Source of the DNA: Luteitalea pratensis
GTDB lineage: Bacteria > Acidobacteriota > Vicinamibacteria > Vicinamibacterales > Vicinamibacteraceae
Length of the DNA: 64,000 nucleotides
Reading direction: 5' to 3'
NCBI RefSeq assembly: GCF_001618865.1
Contig: NZ_CP015136.1
Location: 1,399,001 to 1,463,000, forward strand
Under the pieces are notes generated by a model. The model did no database searches, was not told where the DNA came from, and worked only from the letters and a program-made list of their open reading frames with translations. Of this stretch, positions 56,084 through 64,000 are shown piece by piece (position 1 is the first letter of the stretch; each line of letters opens with the position of its first letter). A program made the translations under genes and the position numbers.

Positions 56084-57139
56084 ATGAGGCGAGCAGCGAA
56101 TGCGTGGACCGGCATCCTTGCCGTGCTCACGATGTGGGCCGCAGTCACCGTCGTGTCGATCGATGCACAGGGCGGCAGGGATCAAGAGGGGGTCGTCCGC
56201 CCGACGCCTCGTGCCGCTCCTGCCGTGCCCACTGCGCCCGTGCCACCAGCAACGCCGGCGCATGCGGCGCTGGTGACGGGCGCCGGCAAGTTCAAGGCGA
56301 TGCTGGCCAACGGCCAACCCGCGCCAGGCTATGCCGGCGACGCCGTCTGCCTCGAGTGCCACGAAGACCAGGGCGGCGTGAACAAGACGGCCCACGGCCG
56401 CATCAAGAACCCGCGCACACCGATGGCCAACAGTGGCTGCGAGAGCTGCCACGGGCCCGGCCAGGCCCACGTGGACGACGACGACAAGGGCAAGATCCTG
56501 CGCTTCGGCAATACGAAGGTCGATGCGCGGACAGGTAACGAGACGTGCTTGTCCTGCCACACCAGGGGCCCGCACGCGCTCTGGGACGGCAGCGCGCACG
56601 ACTCGCGCAACCTCGCGTGCGCGTCGTGCCACAGCGTGCACGCCCCGAAATCGTTCGAGGCCCAGTTGAAGGCCGAGACGCAGACACAGCTGTGCCAGTC
56701 CTGCCATCAGCAGCAGGCCGCCAAGATGCGCCGTGCCTCGCACATGCCGGTCACCGAAGGCAAGATGGAGTGCTCGTCGTGCCACAACCCGCACGGGGCC
56801 GTCAACGTCAAGCTGCTCAAGGTGGGCAACTGGCTGAACGAGTCGTGCATCAGCTGCCACACGGAGAAGCGTGGGCCGTTCCTGCACGAGCACGCGGCGG
56901 TACGCGACAACTGCACGAGTTGCCACGACCCGCACGGCTCGCCGCATGAACGCATGCTCATCGCCAAGCAGCCGATGCTGTGCCAGCGATGCCACAACCA
57001 CTCGCGGCATCCGGCAACGATTTACGACCAGGTGCAGTTGAACAATAAGAGCAAACAGATGCTGTCGCGCGGCTGCGTCAATTGCCACTCCGCCATCCAC
57101 GGAAGTAACCACCCGTCCGGCGTCACGCTGCTTCGCTAG
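56084..57139 (+). CDS. Decaheme periplasmic cytochrome c (MtrA/DmsE type)
   Basis: The 351-residue protein has a signal peptide, a Pro/Ala-rich linker and exactly ten CXXCH motifs (CLECH, CESCH, CLSCH, CASCH, CQSCH, CSSCH, CISCH, CTSCH, CQRCH, CVNCH). Length and heme number match MtrA and DmsE, which sit inside an outer-membrane barrel and carry electrons across it. The gene for such a barrel starts 12 bp downstream. I see no surface MtrC-like decaheme gene in the window, so the outer acceptor is unknown. Confidence 0.92.
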   Translation: MRRAANAWTGILAVLTMWAAVTVVSIDAQGGRDQEGVVRPTPRAAPAVPTAPVPPATPAHAALVTGAGKFKAMLANGQPAPGYAGDAVCLECHEDQGGVNKTAHGRIKNPRTPMANSGCESCHGPGQAHVDDDDKGKILRFGNTKVDARTGNETCLSCHTRGPHALWDGSAHDSRNLACASCHSVHAPKSFEAQLKAETQTQLCQSCHQQQAAKMRRASHMPVTEGKMECSSCHNPHGAVNVKLLKVGNWLNESCISCHTEKRGPFLHEHAAVRDNCTSCHDPHGSPHERMLIAKQPMLCQRCHNHSRHPATIYDQVQLNNKSKQMLSRGCVNCHSAIHGSNHPSGVTLLR

Positions 57140-57151
57140 GAGGACACGATC

Positions 57152-59371
57152 ATGACGACACGCACACTTGCCGTCGGCCTGTTCGGCGTCCTGCTTTCGG
57201 CGACGCCGCTCCTGGCCCAGACTCCCGCTACGCCGGCTGCGCCGGCCCCCGCGCAGCCACCCGCTGCGCCCGCCAAGCCCGCCGTGCCGGCTGCGGCTGC
57301 CGATGAGCCGACCGGCGCGCCGCTCGACGTCAACCTGCGGTCGGTGGACTTCGGCGTCCGCATCACCGACGTCAGCGGCGACGAGGCCCGCTACAACCGG
57401 TACCACGACAAGCGGACCGGGCCGGTCGTGGAAGGATTCCGCTACACCAGCGAGAACCAGGATCGCCTGTGGCGCGCCGAGGCCGACAACGTTGGCTATC
57501 GCGACCAGCGATACTCGGCAGAGTACGAGCAGTTCGGCGGTTTCAAGGGCTGGTTCGAGTACAACCAGATTCCCTACGAGCAGGACTACTCGACACGCAC
57601 CCCCTACACCGTCGTCAACGACACGACGGTCACGGTCGATGATGCGCTGCAGTCGTCGATTCAGAACGGGACGGCGACGCTGAATCCGGCCGTCGACGCG
57701 TACGCGATGCCGTTCGAGTTGCGCTCGAAACGGGACATCACCAGGATCGGCGGCCAGTTCCAGGCCGGCAAGAACGTCGACCTCAACCTCGCGTTCACAT
57801 CGACGGGCCGCGAGGGCTATCAGCCCCTCGGCATCAGCCTGGGGTTCGCCTCGAACTACGAGGCCCCGGCGCCAATCCAGACGCGCAACAACGAACTGGC
57901 GGCCAACGCCGAGTGGTCCAACGGCAAGGCGTTGGTCCGCGCCGGGTACGACGGCTCGTTTTTTGACAGCTCGGCGGAGTCCCTGGCCTGGGACAACCCA
58001 TTGCGAATCACCGACACGCCCACGCTGACCGGGACGGGGCGGATGGCGCGCTGGCCGTCGAGCACGATGCACACGATCTCGGCGACAGGCTCGGTGGCGC
58101 TCCCGGCTCGGAGCCGTCTCACCGGCTACGTCGGTCAGTCGATGCTGGCGAGCGACGTGGATATCCTGCCCTGGACCATCAACACGGCCATCGCCCAGCC
58201 GCCCCTGCCGCGGACGTCGGTGGACGGCGACATCGACGTCACGACGGTGATGTTCCGGTTCAACACCCGACCGTTGAAGTCGCTGTGGCTGTCGGCGGCC
58301 TACCGCTCGTACGATCTCAACAACAAGACGCCGGAGTTCCAGTACAACCAGAAGGTGAACTACGACACGTCGCTGGTGAGCTTGCCCGACGGAGAGTCGT
58401 CGCACCCCTACTCATTCAACCGGTCCACCGTGGAACTCGACTCGTCGTTCACGCCGTTCCGCAACGGTGCGTTCAAGCTTGGCTTCGTGCGGGAAGAGAT
58501 CGATCGCACGCACCGCATCTACGACACCACGGAGGAGAACTCGTGGCGTCTGGCGTACGACTGGACGTCCAATCCCTTCGTCACCGTGCGCGCCGGCTAC
58601 CTCCGGCAGGAGCGGCGAGGCAAGGGCTTCCATCCCGAGATTCTCGAGCATTACGGCGAGCAGCCGGGGTTGCGGCACGCCGACCTCAGCGACCGGGATC
58701 GCGACGTCGCCCAGTTCGTCGTCACGTTCTTGCCGACGACGGATCTGTCGGTCAATGTCAACGCGGCGGTGGGCAACGACGAACGGCCCGACGTCGAGTT
58801 CGGTCTACGCAGCCAGGACTGGGACAGCTTCGGCTTCGGTGTCGACTACTCGCCGACTGACAAATACAACATGGGCGCGAGCTACCTCTACGAGACCTTT
58901 GGCTCGTTCGAGGCCAGCCGCACTGCGAACCCGCCGCCGGACGCGACCTTCACCGACGCGCGTCGCAACTGGGACGACACCATCGACGAGAAGGTGCACA
59001 CCTTCAACCTGTACTTCGAGGTGCCGAAGATCGGCGACAAGCTCGATTTGGGCGTGACTTACGACTACACCAAGTCGGACAACACGTACACCTACGGCGT
59101 GCCTGCCGACAGCACGCTCACGCCGCCCGTGAACCTCCCGGACGCGTTCACAAAGTGGACGCAGGCCCGTGTGAATTCGGCCTATTGGCTGCGGCGCAAC
59201 CTCTCGCTGGGCCTGACCTACATCTACGACCAGTTCGAAGTGAACGATTGGGCGCTCGGATCGCAGACGCTCGACCGCCTCGCGCACAGCAACACGTTCC
59301 TGCTGATGAACTACGGGTGGGATCCGTACACGGCCCACACCGTCGTGCTCAAGGCAACGTATCTCTGGTAG
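57152..59371 (+). CDS. MtrB/PioB-type outer-membrane beta-barrel
   Basis: A 739-residue outer-membrane porin that would hold the decaheme cytochrome as a transmembrane conduit. It has a signal peptide (GLFGVLLSATPLLAQ), a Pro/Ala-rich linker and many amphipathic strands with Tyr and Trp (RYSAEYEQFGGFKGWFEYNQ). The C-terminal strand ends in Trp (VVLKATYLW), as usual for barrel insertion. I find no Cys, so the CXXC motif near the mature N-terminus of Shewanella MtrB is absent. A strong hairpin follows the stop at 59413-59440. Confidence 0.88.
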   Translation: MTTRTLAVGLFGVLLSATPLLAQTPATPAAPAPAQPPAAPAKPAVPAAAADEPTGAPLDVNLRSVDFGVRITDVSGDEARYNRYHDKRTGPVVEGFRYTSENQDRLWRAEADNVGYRDQRYSAEYEQFGGFKGWFEYNQIPYEQDYSTRTPYTVVNDTTVTVDDALQSSIQNGTATLNPAVDAYAMPFELRSKRDITRIGGQFQAGKNVDLNLAFTSTGREGYQPLGISLGFASNYEAPAPIQTRNNELAANAEWSNGKALVRAGYDGSFFDSSAESLAWDNPLRITDTPTLTGTGRMARWPSSTMHTISATGSVALPARSRLTGYVGQSMLASDVDILPWTINTAIAQPPLPRTSVDGDIDVTTVMFRFNTRPLKSLWLSAAYRSYDLNNKTPEFQYNQKVNYDTSLVSLPDGESSHPYSFNRSTVELDSSFTPFRNGAFKLGFVREEIDRTHRIYDTTEENSWRLAYDWTSNPFVTVRAGYLRQERRGKGFHPEILEHYGEQPGLRHADLSDRDRDVAQFVVTFLPTTDLSVNVNAAVGNDERPDVEFGLRSQDWDSFGFGVDYSPTDKYNMGASYLYETFGSFEASRTANPPPDATFTDARRNWDDTIDEKVHTFNLYFEVPKIGDKLDLGVTYDYTKSDNTYTYGVPADSTLTPPVNLPDAFTKWTQARVNSAYWLRRNLSLGLTYIYDQFEVNDWALGSQTLDRLAHSNTFLLMNYGWDPYTAHTVVLKATYLW

Positions 59372-59412
59372 ATCGAGAACCTGCGCTTGGCCGGCGCATG
59401 GCCATATCCAGC

Positions 59413-59440
59413 GCGACGTGCCTGACAGCGGGCACGTCGC
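59413..59440. terminator. 10-bp perfect hairpin between the barrel gene and a convergent small gene
   Basis: The arms GCGACGTGCC and GGCACGTCGC are separated by an 8-base loop. The hairpin lies 41 bp after the barrel stop and 30 bp from the end of the convergent small gene, so it may end transcription in both directions. Confidence 0.65.
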
Positions 59441-59470
59441 GGTGCACTTCAATTCACGTGCGGTGGGGCT

Positions 59471-59764
59471 CTATGGCTTCGGCTTGACCTGGTCGCGGCG
59501 TCGATCCTGACGCCGATCCTGGCTGTTATCCGTCCCGGGGCCATCAACGACCTTGTCGTGGTCCTCAGCCGCGTCCTTGGCCTTGTCCTTTGCTTCTTCC
59601 TTCTTCTCTTCCTTCTCTTCCTTATTTTTTTCCTTCTGCTTCTCTCTCTCCTTCTCCTTGTCCTGCGGCGTGTTCCAGTTTCCGTCCCTGGCAAAGGCGA
59701 ACAGCGGGACGCTCAGCATGGCCAAGGTCGTCATGAACGTTCTGCGACGGATGTTGCGCTGCAC
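59471..59764 (-). CDS. Small exported Lys/Glu-rich protein with Tat-like signal
   Basis: About 97 residues from a GTG at 59764 with a strong purine-rich ribosome binding site. The N-terminus has a twin-arginine-like signal (RRRTFMTTLAMLSVPLFAFA). The mature part is a highly charged helix (repeats of EK and KEEKEEKK) followed by an Asp/Arg-rich tail. No family is recognised. It is on the opposite strand between the MtrB-like gene and the formate dehydrogenase gene, so a role in this electron-transfer system is possible but unproven. Confidence 0.6.
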   Translation of the reverse strand: MQRNIRRRTFMTTLAMLSVPLFAFARDGNWNTPQDKEKEREKQKEKNKEEKEEKKEEAKDKAKDAAEDHDKVVDGPGTDNSQDRRQDRRRDQVKPKP

Positions 59765-59973
59765 AAAGGCCCCCTTCCTGCGTGAATCTCGCACAAGCAT
59801 AGCGGAATAGCTGGACGCTGGAGGCTGACGGCGTGTTTCTCGTCCAAAGAAGAGTTGACACGTGGTCGACCCGAATGCAACTTAGCGGCAATCGGAGCCG
59901 GGTTCTCGCGCGGCGAGACAGATAGCCATGAACGGATAGCGCGCTCGCCTCGTGGTGGCGAGGGGAGCAGGTC

Positions 59974-62900
59974 ATGTCACCCATGGATGAATCGTCGGAT
60001 CCGTCGCACCAAGACCCCTCCGAGAGCCCTCGCGGTAGCGCCGGGCTGTCCCAGCACGGCGGGCCTTCCGACCCCGTGTTGGTGCATGGCGATGCCACAC
60101 CGAACTCGTCAATCAGCCGCAGGGACCTGTTCAGGCTGACCCTCGGCGGCGGCTCCGGACTCGCACTCGGCGGGCTCCTCGACGTTCCCGCCATGCGGGC
60201 CGCGACGAAGGACCTGAAGCTTTCGGAGGTCAGCGAGTTCACCACCTCGTGCAACTTCTGCTCGTGCGGGTGCGGCATGATCGCCGTCGTTCGTGACGGC
60301 AAACTCCTGACGATGGAGGGCGACTACGACCACATCGTCAATCGCGGGTCGTTGTGCGTCAAAGGCATTTCGATGTTCGCGACGCACGCCTCCCCGAGCC
60401 GGCTCACGACGCCCCGCTACCGGGCACCTGGCAGCGACCACTGGGAAGACATCACCTGGGACGATGCGATCAAACGCGTCGCGCAGAAGATTCGAAAGAC
60501 GCGTGACGAGACGTGGATCGCCACCGAGAAGGTGGATGCGCCTGACCTCGTCGTGGATCGCGCCGCCGGTGACCGGACCTCGAGCGCCCCACGGTTTGTC
60601 CCCCACGAGGGTCCTCTCGCAGAAGTGCCCGTCAATCGCACCGACGCGATCGGCTTCATGGGCGGCGCACAGAACACGAACGAGGAGTGTTACCTCTTCC
60701 AGAAGGCGGCGCGGCTTCTCGGCCTTGCGTACGTCGAGCATCAGGCCAGGCTTTGACATAGCCCCACGGTCCCCGGTCTGGGGGCAAGCTTCGGCAGGGG
60801 AGCGATGACCAATCACTGGGTCGACTTGCAGAACTGCAAGACGATCCTGGTGGAGGGGAGCAACGTCGCCGAGAACCACCCGATGGCCTTCAAGTGGATC
60901 CGGAAGGCACAGGAGAACGGGGCGACGATCATCCATGTCGATCCGCGATTCACGAGGACCTCGGCGGCGGCCGATGTCTACGCGCGCATCCGGCCCGGCA
61001 CCGATGTGGCGTTCCAGAACGCGATGATCAGTCACATCATCGCCAACAGGCTGTACGACGAGGACTACGTCGTCACCCACACGAACGCCCTCTACCTCGG
61101 CGACGAAGCCTTCAGCTTCAAGGACGGCGTCTTCAGCGGCTACGACGAGGAACACCACACCTACGACACCAGGACCTGGGGATACCAGCTCGATGCGAAG
61201 GGCAAGCCGCGTCTTGCGACGAGTCTCGACGATCCGCACTGCGTGTTCGCGCGACTGAAGACCTTCGTCTCGCGGTACACGCTGGAGATGGGCGAGCGGA
61301 TCACCGGCATTCCGGCCGATCAGATCAAGCAGATCGCCGAGACGATGGCGAAGAACAAGCCGGGCTCGATCCTCTATGCGCTCGGAATGACCCAGCACAC
61401 GACGGGTGTGCAGGGGATTCGCTCGTTCACGATCCTGCAACTCCTGCTTGGCAACATCGGCAAGCCCGGCGGCGGCGTCAACGCGCTCCGCGGCGAGCCG
61501 AACGTGCAGGGCGCCTGCGACATGGCGGTGCTCTACAACTACATGCCCGGCTACCTCAACTCGGCGACCAATGCCGAGCCGACGATCTACCACTACGCGC
61601 GCAAGAACGGCATCGCCGACACCCGCTATCTCGTCAACACGCTCAAGGCATTCTTCGGAGACGCCGCTACCGCGGAAAACGACTACGCGTATGCCTGGCT
61701 GCCCAAGCGCATCGCCACCAAGGACTACGGCACCATGCCGATGTTCGAGGACGCGCTCGCGGGCAAGCTGAAGATGCTCTGGATCGTCGGCCAGAATCCA
61801 GCAGTCACGCTGCCCAACCTGAACCTGACGTTCGAGGCGATGGACAAACTCGAGACGCTCGTGGTCCAGGAGATCTGGGAAACGGAGACCGCAGCGTTCT
61901 GGAAGCGTCCGGGGGTGGATCCGAAGTCGATCAACACGGAGGTGATCCTGCTGCCAGCGGCGTTCTTCATGGAGAAGAACGGCACCATCAGCAACTCGGG
62001 CGGCATGGTGCAATGGCGCCACGCCGCCGTGAAGCCTCCGGGGCAAGCCAGGCCAGACGGCCTGATCGTCGATCAGGTCTTCCGCGCGGTACGCGACATG
62101 GTCCACGACTCGAAGGAGCCGAGAGACGAGATCATCAACAAGGCCTTCTGGACCTACACAACGGCCGAGGACGTCCTGCGCGAGATCAACGGGTATGCAC
62201 TCCGCGACAACCCGGAGACCGGCCTCAAGAAGGGCGAACTCGTCCGCAAGATCGGCGATCTCCGCGCCGATGGGTCCACCTCGTCTGGCTGCTGGATTTA
62301 CGCGGGTGTCTTTGCCGGCGGCGAGAACCTCTCGAAGCGCCGCGATTGCCAAACGGATCCGGGAGGCCTCGGCCTCTACCCGGGTTTCGGGTGGACCTGG
62401 CCGAACAACATGCGGATCCTTTACAACCGCGCGTCGTGCGACAAGGACGGCAAACCCTATCCGGGCTCGAAACCGATCATCTGGTGGGACGAGCAGACCA
62501 GGCGCTGGACCGGACACGACGTGCCGGACGTACCAGTTGTGACCGACGGCCCCGACACGCCGAACGGCCAGCGGCCCTTCCATCTGGGCGCGGAGGGGGT
62601 CGGTCGTCTCTTCGCGGCCGTCTACTCGGACCCCGACGCGAGGTTCACCGACTATTGGCGCGACGTGGCCTACGTGCCCAAGGACGGTCCGCTGCCGGAG
62701 ATGTACGAGCCCGTCGAGAGCCCGGTGGACAACGTGCTGCATCCGGGCGTGAAGAGCAACCCGATGCTCAAGTATCCGCGCGTCAAGTCGCATCAGCCGA
62801 TCGGCACCGTCGACAAGTTCCCCTACGTGCTGATGACGTCCACCGTCGCGGAGCACTGGTGCGCGGGCTCGACGACGCGCAACATCCCATGGCTCAACGA

Positions 62901-63252
62901 GCTGATTCCCGAGCCAGTCCTGGAGCTGCCGATCAGCCTCGCCAGCAAACTCGGGGTCGAATCAGGTGATTGGGTCCGCGTCTCGTCTGCGCGCGGTGAA
63001 CTCGAGGTCAAGGCCCTCGTCACGCCGCGCATGAAGGCGCTGAAGATCGGCGACCAGGAAGTGACGGTCGTCTGGATGCCGTACAACTGGGGCTTCCAGG
63101 GACTGTCGACCGGGCCGAGCGTCAACCACCTCACGATCGACGCCGCGGATCCCGGAGCGGGTACCCAGGAGACCAAGGCGTGCCTCGTGAACGTGGTCGC
63201 CGCCGGCCGCCGTCGCACACGACGATCAGAGACACCAAGGGGACGCACATGA
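59974..63252 (+). CDS. fdnG: Selenocysteine-containing Tat-exported formate dehydrogenase, catalytic subunit (TGA at 60754-60756 read as Sec)
   Basis: The frame is interrupted only by a TGA at residue 261 and continues in the same frame to 63252 (1092 residues). Around it the sequence reads VEHQAR-L-U-HSPTV, then FGRGAMTNHW, exactly where FdnG/FdoG carry selenocysteine. The Tat motif SRRDLF lies at residues 48-53, and a [4Fe-4S] site follows (C93, C96, C100, C128). The remaining domains bind molybdenum or tungsten bis-MGD. A SECIS-like hairpin follows the TGA. The enzyme should oxidise formate to CO2 in the periplasm. The ATG at 59974 has GGAG 8 bases upstream. Its stop overlaps the Fe-S subunit start (ATGA). 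Confidence 0.93.
60754..60785 (+). promoter_or_regulatory. Selenocysteine UGA codon and SECIS-like hairpin
   Basis: Twelve bases after the TGA begins a 6-bp stem GTCCCC/GGGGGC (60769-60774 with 60780-60785) closed by the loop GGTCT. The same GGUCU loop is present in the E. coli fdhF SECIS that SelB recognises. The position, within the first 35 bases after the codon, is right for a bacterial SECIS. Confidence 0.85.
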
Positions 63253-64000
63253 CGCCAGTGGCGACCGAGGGCCCGATCAGGGCAACGCTGATCGACATCT
63301 CGAACTGCATCGGCTGCCGAGCGTGCCAGGTGGCGTGCAAGCAGTGGAACGAGCGCGACGGCGAGCAGACCGAGCTGCAGGACGACCTGGGCTTCCAGAA
63401 CCCGGCGACGCTCAGCGCGAAGACGCTCACGCTCATCGCGTTCCACGAGTTCGAGAACGCGCAGAAGCCGGGAGGCCTGGAATCCGCGTTCGTCATGCAG
63501 CGGTGCCTCCACTGCCTGGAGCCGGCCTGCGTCTCCGCGTGCCCGACGACGGCGCTCTACCGGCAGTCCGACGGTCCGGTGTCGTACAACGTCGACGACT
63601 GCATCGGCTGCCGATACTGCGCGCTGGCATGTCCCTGGGATGTGCCGACCTCGGACTGGAACACGCGCGCCCCGAAGATCTCCAAGTGCACGCACTGCGC
63701 CGACCGCGCCCCCCAGCCGCCGCCCACGACGTTCAATGGCCAGCCCCTGTCGCTCGAAGCGGCGAAGCAGTTTGCCGACACCATGGCGATTCCTGCCTGC
63801 GTCAAGGCGTGCCCCGCCGACGCCCTGCGATACGGCACGCGCGACGAGATGCTGGCGCTCGCGCACAAGCGCATCGCAGATCGCCCCGACAAGTACGTTG
63901 ACCACGTGTACGGCGAGAAGGAGCTGGGCGGGACGAGCGTGCTGTACCTGTCGAGAGTGCCGTTCGACAAACTCGGCTTCCCGACGTACGGCGACAAACC
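63249..64000 (+). CDS. fdnH: Formate dehydrogenase iron-sulfur subunit, cut by the window end
   Basis: The first 250 residues are visible. Four clusters of Cys appear in ferredoxin-like order: CIGCRACQVAC, CLHCLEPACVSACP, CIGCRYCALACPW, and CTHC with ACVKACP. This is the four-[4Fe-4S] pattern of FdnH-type subunits, which carry electrons from the catalytic subunit. No signal peptide is present, so it should be exported together with its Tat-bearing partner. The end, where FdnH has a membrane helix, lies outside the window. The ATG overlaps the stop of fdnG. Confidence 0.93.
   Translation, partial: MTPVATEGPIRATLIDISNCIGCRACQVACKQWNERDGEQTELQDDLGFQNPATLSAKTLTLIAFHEFENAQKPGGLESAFVMQRCLHCLEPACVSACPTTALYRQSDGPVSYNVDDCIGCRYCALACPWDVPTSDWNTRAPKISKCTHCADRAPQPPPTTFNGQPLSLEAAKQFADTMAIPACVKACPADALRYGTRDEMLALAHKRIADRPDKYVDHVYGEKELGGTSVLYLSRVPFDKLGFPTYGDK

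Noticed and set aside
56051-58405. Long minus-strand open frame (784 codons) opposite the cytochrome and barrel genes
   Set aside because: It is a high-GC shadow with Arg/His/Val-rich low-complexity translation and no domain; the plus strand has ten heme motifs and a barrel.
60754-60804. A nonsense mutation or pseudogene splitting the formate dehydrogenase
   Set aside because: The TGA is at the known selenocysteine position, the frame is unbroken on both sides and a SECIS-like hairpin follows.
60109-62856. Minus-strand open frame of 915 codons
   Set aside because: It is antisense to the formate dehydrogenase with no recognisable domain; a codon-bias artefact.

Overview
The window is about 64 kb of high-GC bacterial chromosome with Gram-negative features: lipobox and Tat signals, an outer-membrane beta-barrel and periplasmic multiheme cytochromes. 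The gene mix (a PSD1/DUF1501 pair, a GH172 enzyme, a carboxypeptidase-regulatory-like protein, secreted TPR-CHAT protein, Npt-type translocases) suggests an Acidobacteriota member, perhaps of the Vicinamibacteria. That assignment is an inference from gene content, since no rRNA or tRNA gene is present. I see no transposase, integrase, phage gene or CRISPR array.

Layout. 1-3.1 kb: the end of an unknown exported-type protein and a P1B-4 type metal ATPase. 3.0-10.7 kb, minus strand: a 5'-nucleotidase-like lipoprotein, a PhyH dioxygenase, and the DUF1501 + cytochrome/PSD1 pair. 10.9-15.3 kb: an AbgT transporter, a lipoprotein aldose epimerase and a GH172 (DUF2961) enzyme. 15.4-21.3 kb: ECF sigma, anti-sigma/TPR, a convergent secreted TPR-CHAT protein and a carboxypeptidase-regulatory-like protein. 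21.4-25.3 kb: a CDP-alcohol phosphotransferase coupled to a GtrA fusion, CrcB and an S41 protease. 25.4-30.3 kb, minus strand: a likely five-gene run of MTRK-like pseudokinase, nucleoside hydrolase, kinase-like lipoprotein, DUF4956 membrane protein and PLD-like protein. 30.4-33.4 kb: a copper operon (chaperone, CopA, CsoR) with an operator-like palindrome in front. 33.6-38.4 kb: a translocase-HEAT protein, a cyclic-nucleotide-binding protein, a convergent Npt-type translocase and a BON lipoprotein. 38.5-41.6 kb: two divergent cardiolipin-synthase-like enzymes. 41.6-49.6 kb: an OYE reductase with a MarR regulator, topoisomerase IB, a nucleotidyltransferase-like protein, a phosphoesterase, a PNPOx-like protein, a PRTase/kinase-like fusion and a lone response regulator. 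49.7-54 kb: a Tat-exported Gfo/Idh/MocA oxidoreductase, a DUF2585 protein and an RhlE-type helicase.

54.3-64 kb is the most striking part. It encodes a monoheme cytochrome c, a membrane NapC/NirT-type multiheme protein, a decaheme MtrA/DmsE-type cytochrome and an MtrB/PioB-type outer-membrane barrel. These are followed by a Tat-exported molybdopterin formate dehydrogenase whose catalytic residue is encoded by an in-frame TGA (selenocysteine) with a SECIS-like hairpin just after it, then by its Fe-S subunit, which is cut by the window end. Together they suggest a route from periplasmic formate oxidation to the cell surface.

The intergenic DNA is also unusual. More than a dozen gaps carry runs of 7-bp units. 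The unit sequence differs between sites, and within one long tract it drifts while the 7-bp phase is kept. They are interleaved with three families of short palindromes. A perfect 24-bp inverted copy of a gene end flanks the stop codon of the aldose epimerase gene.
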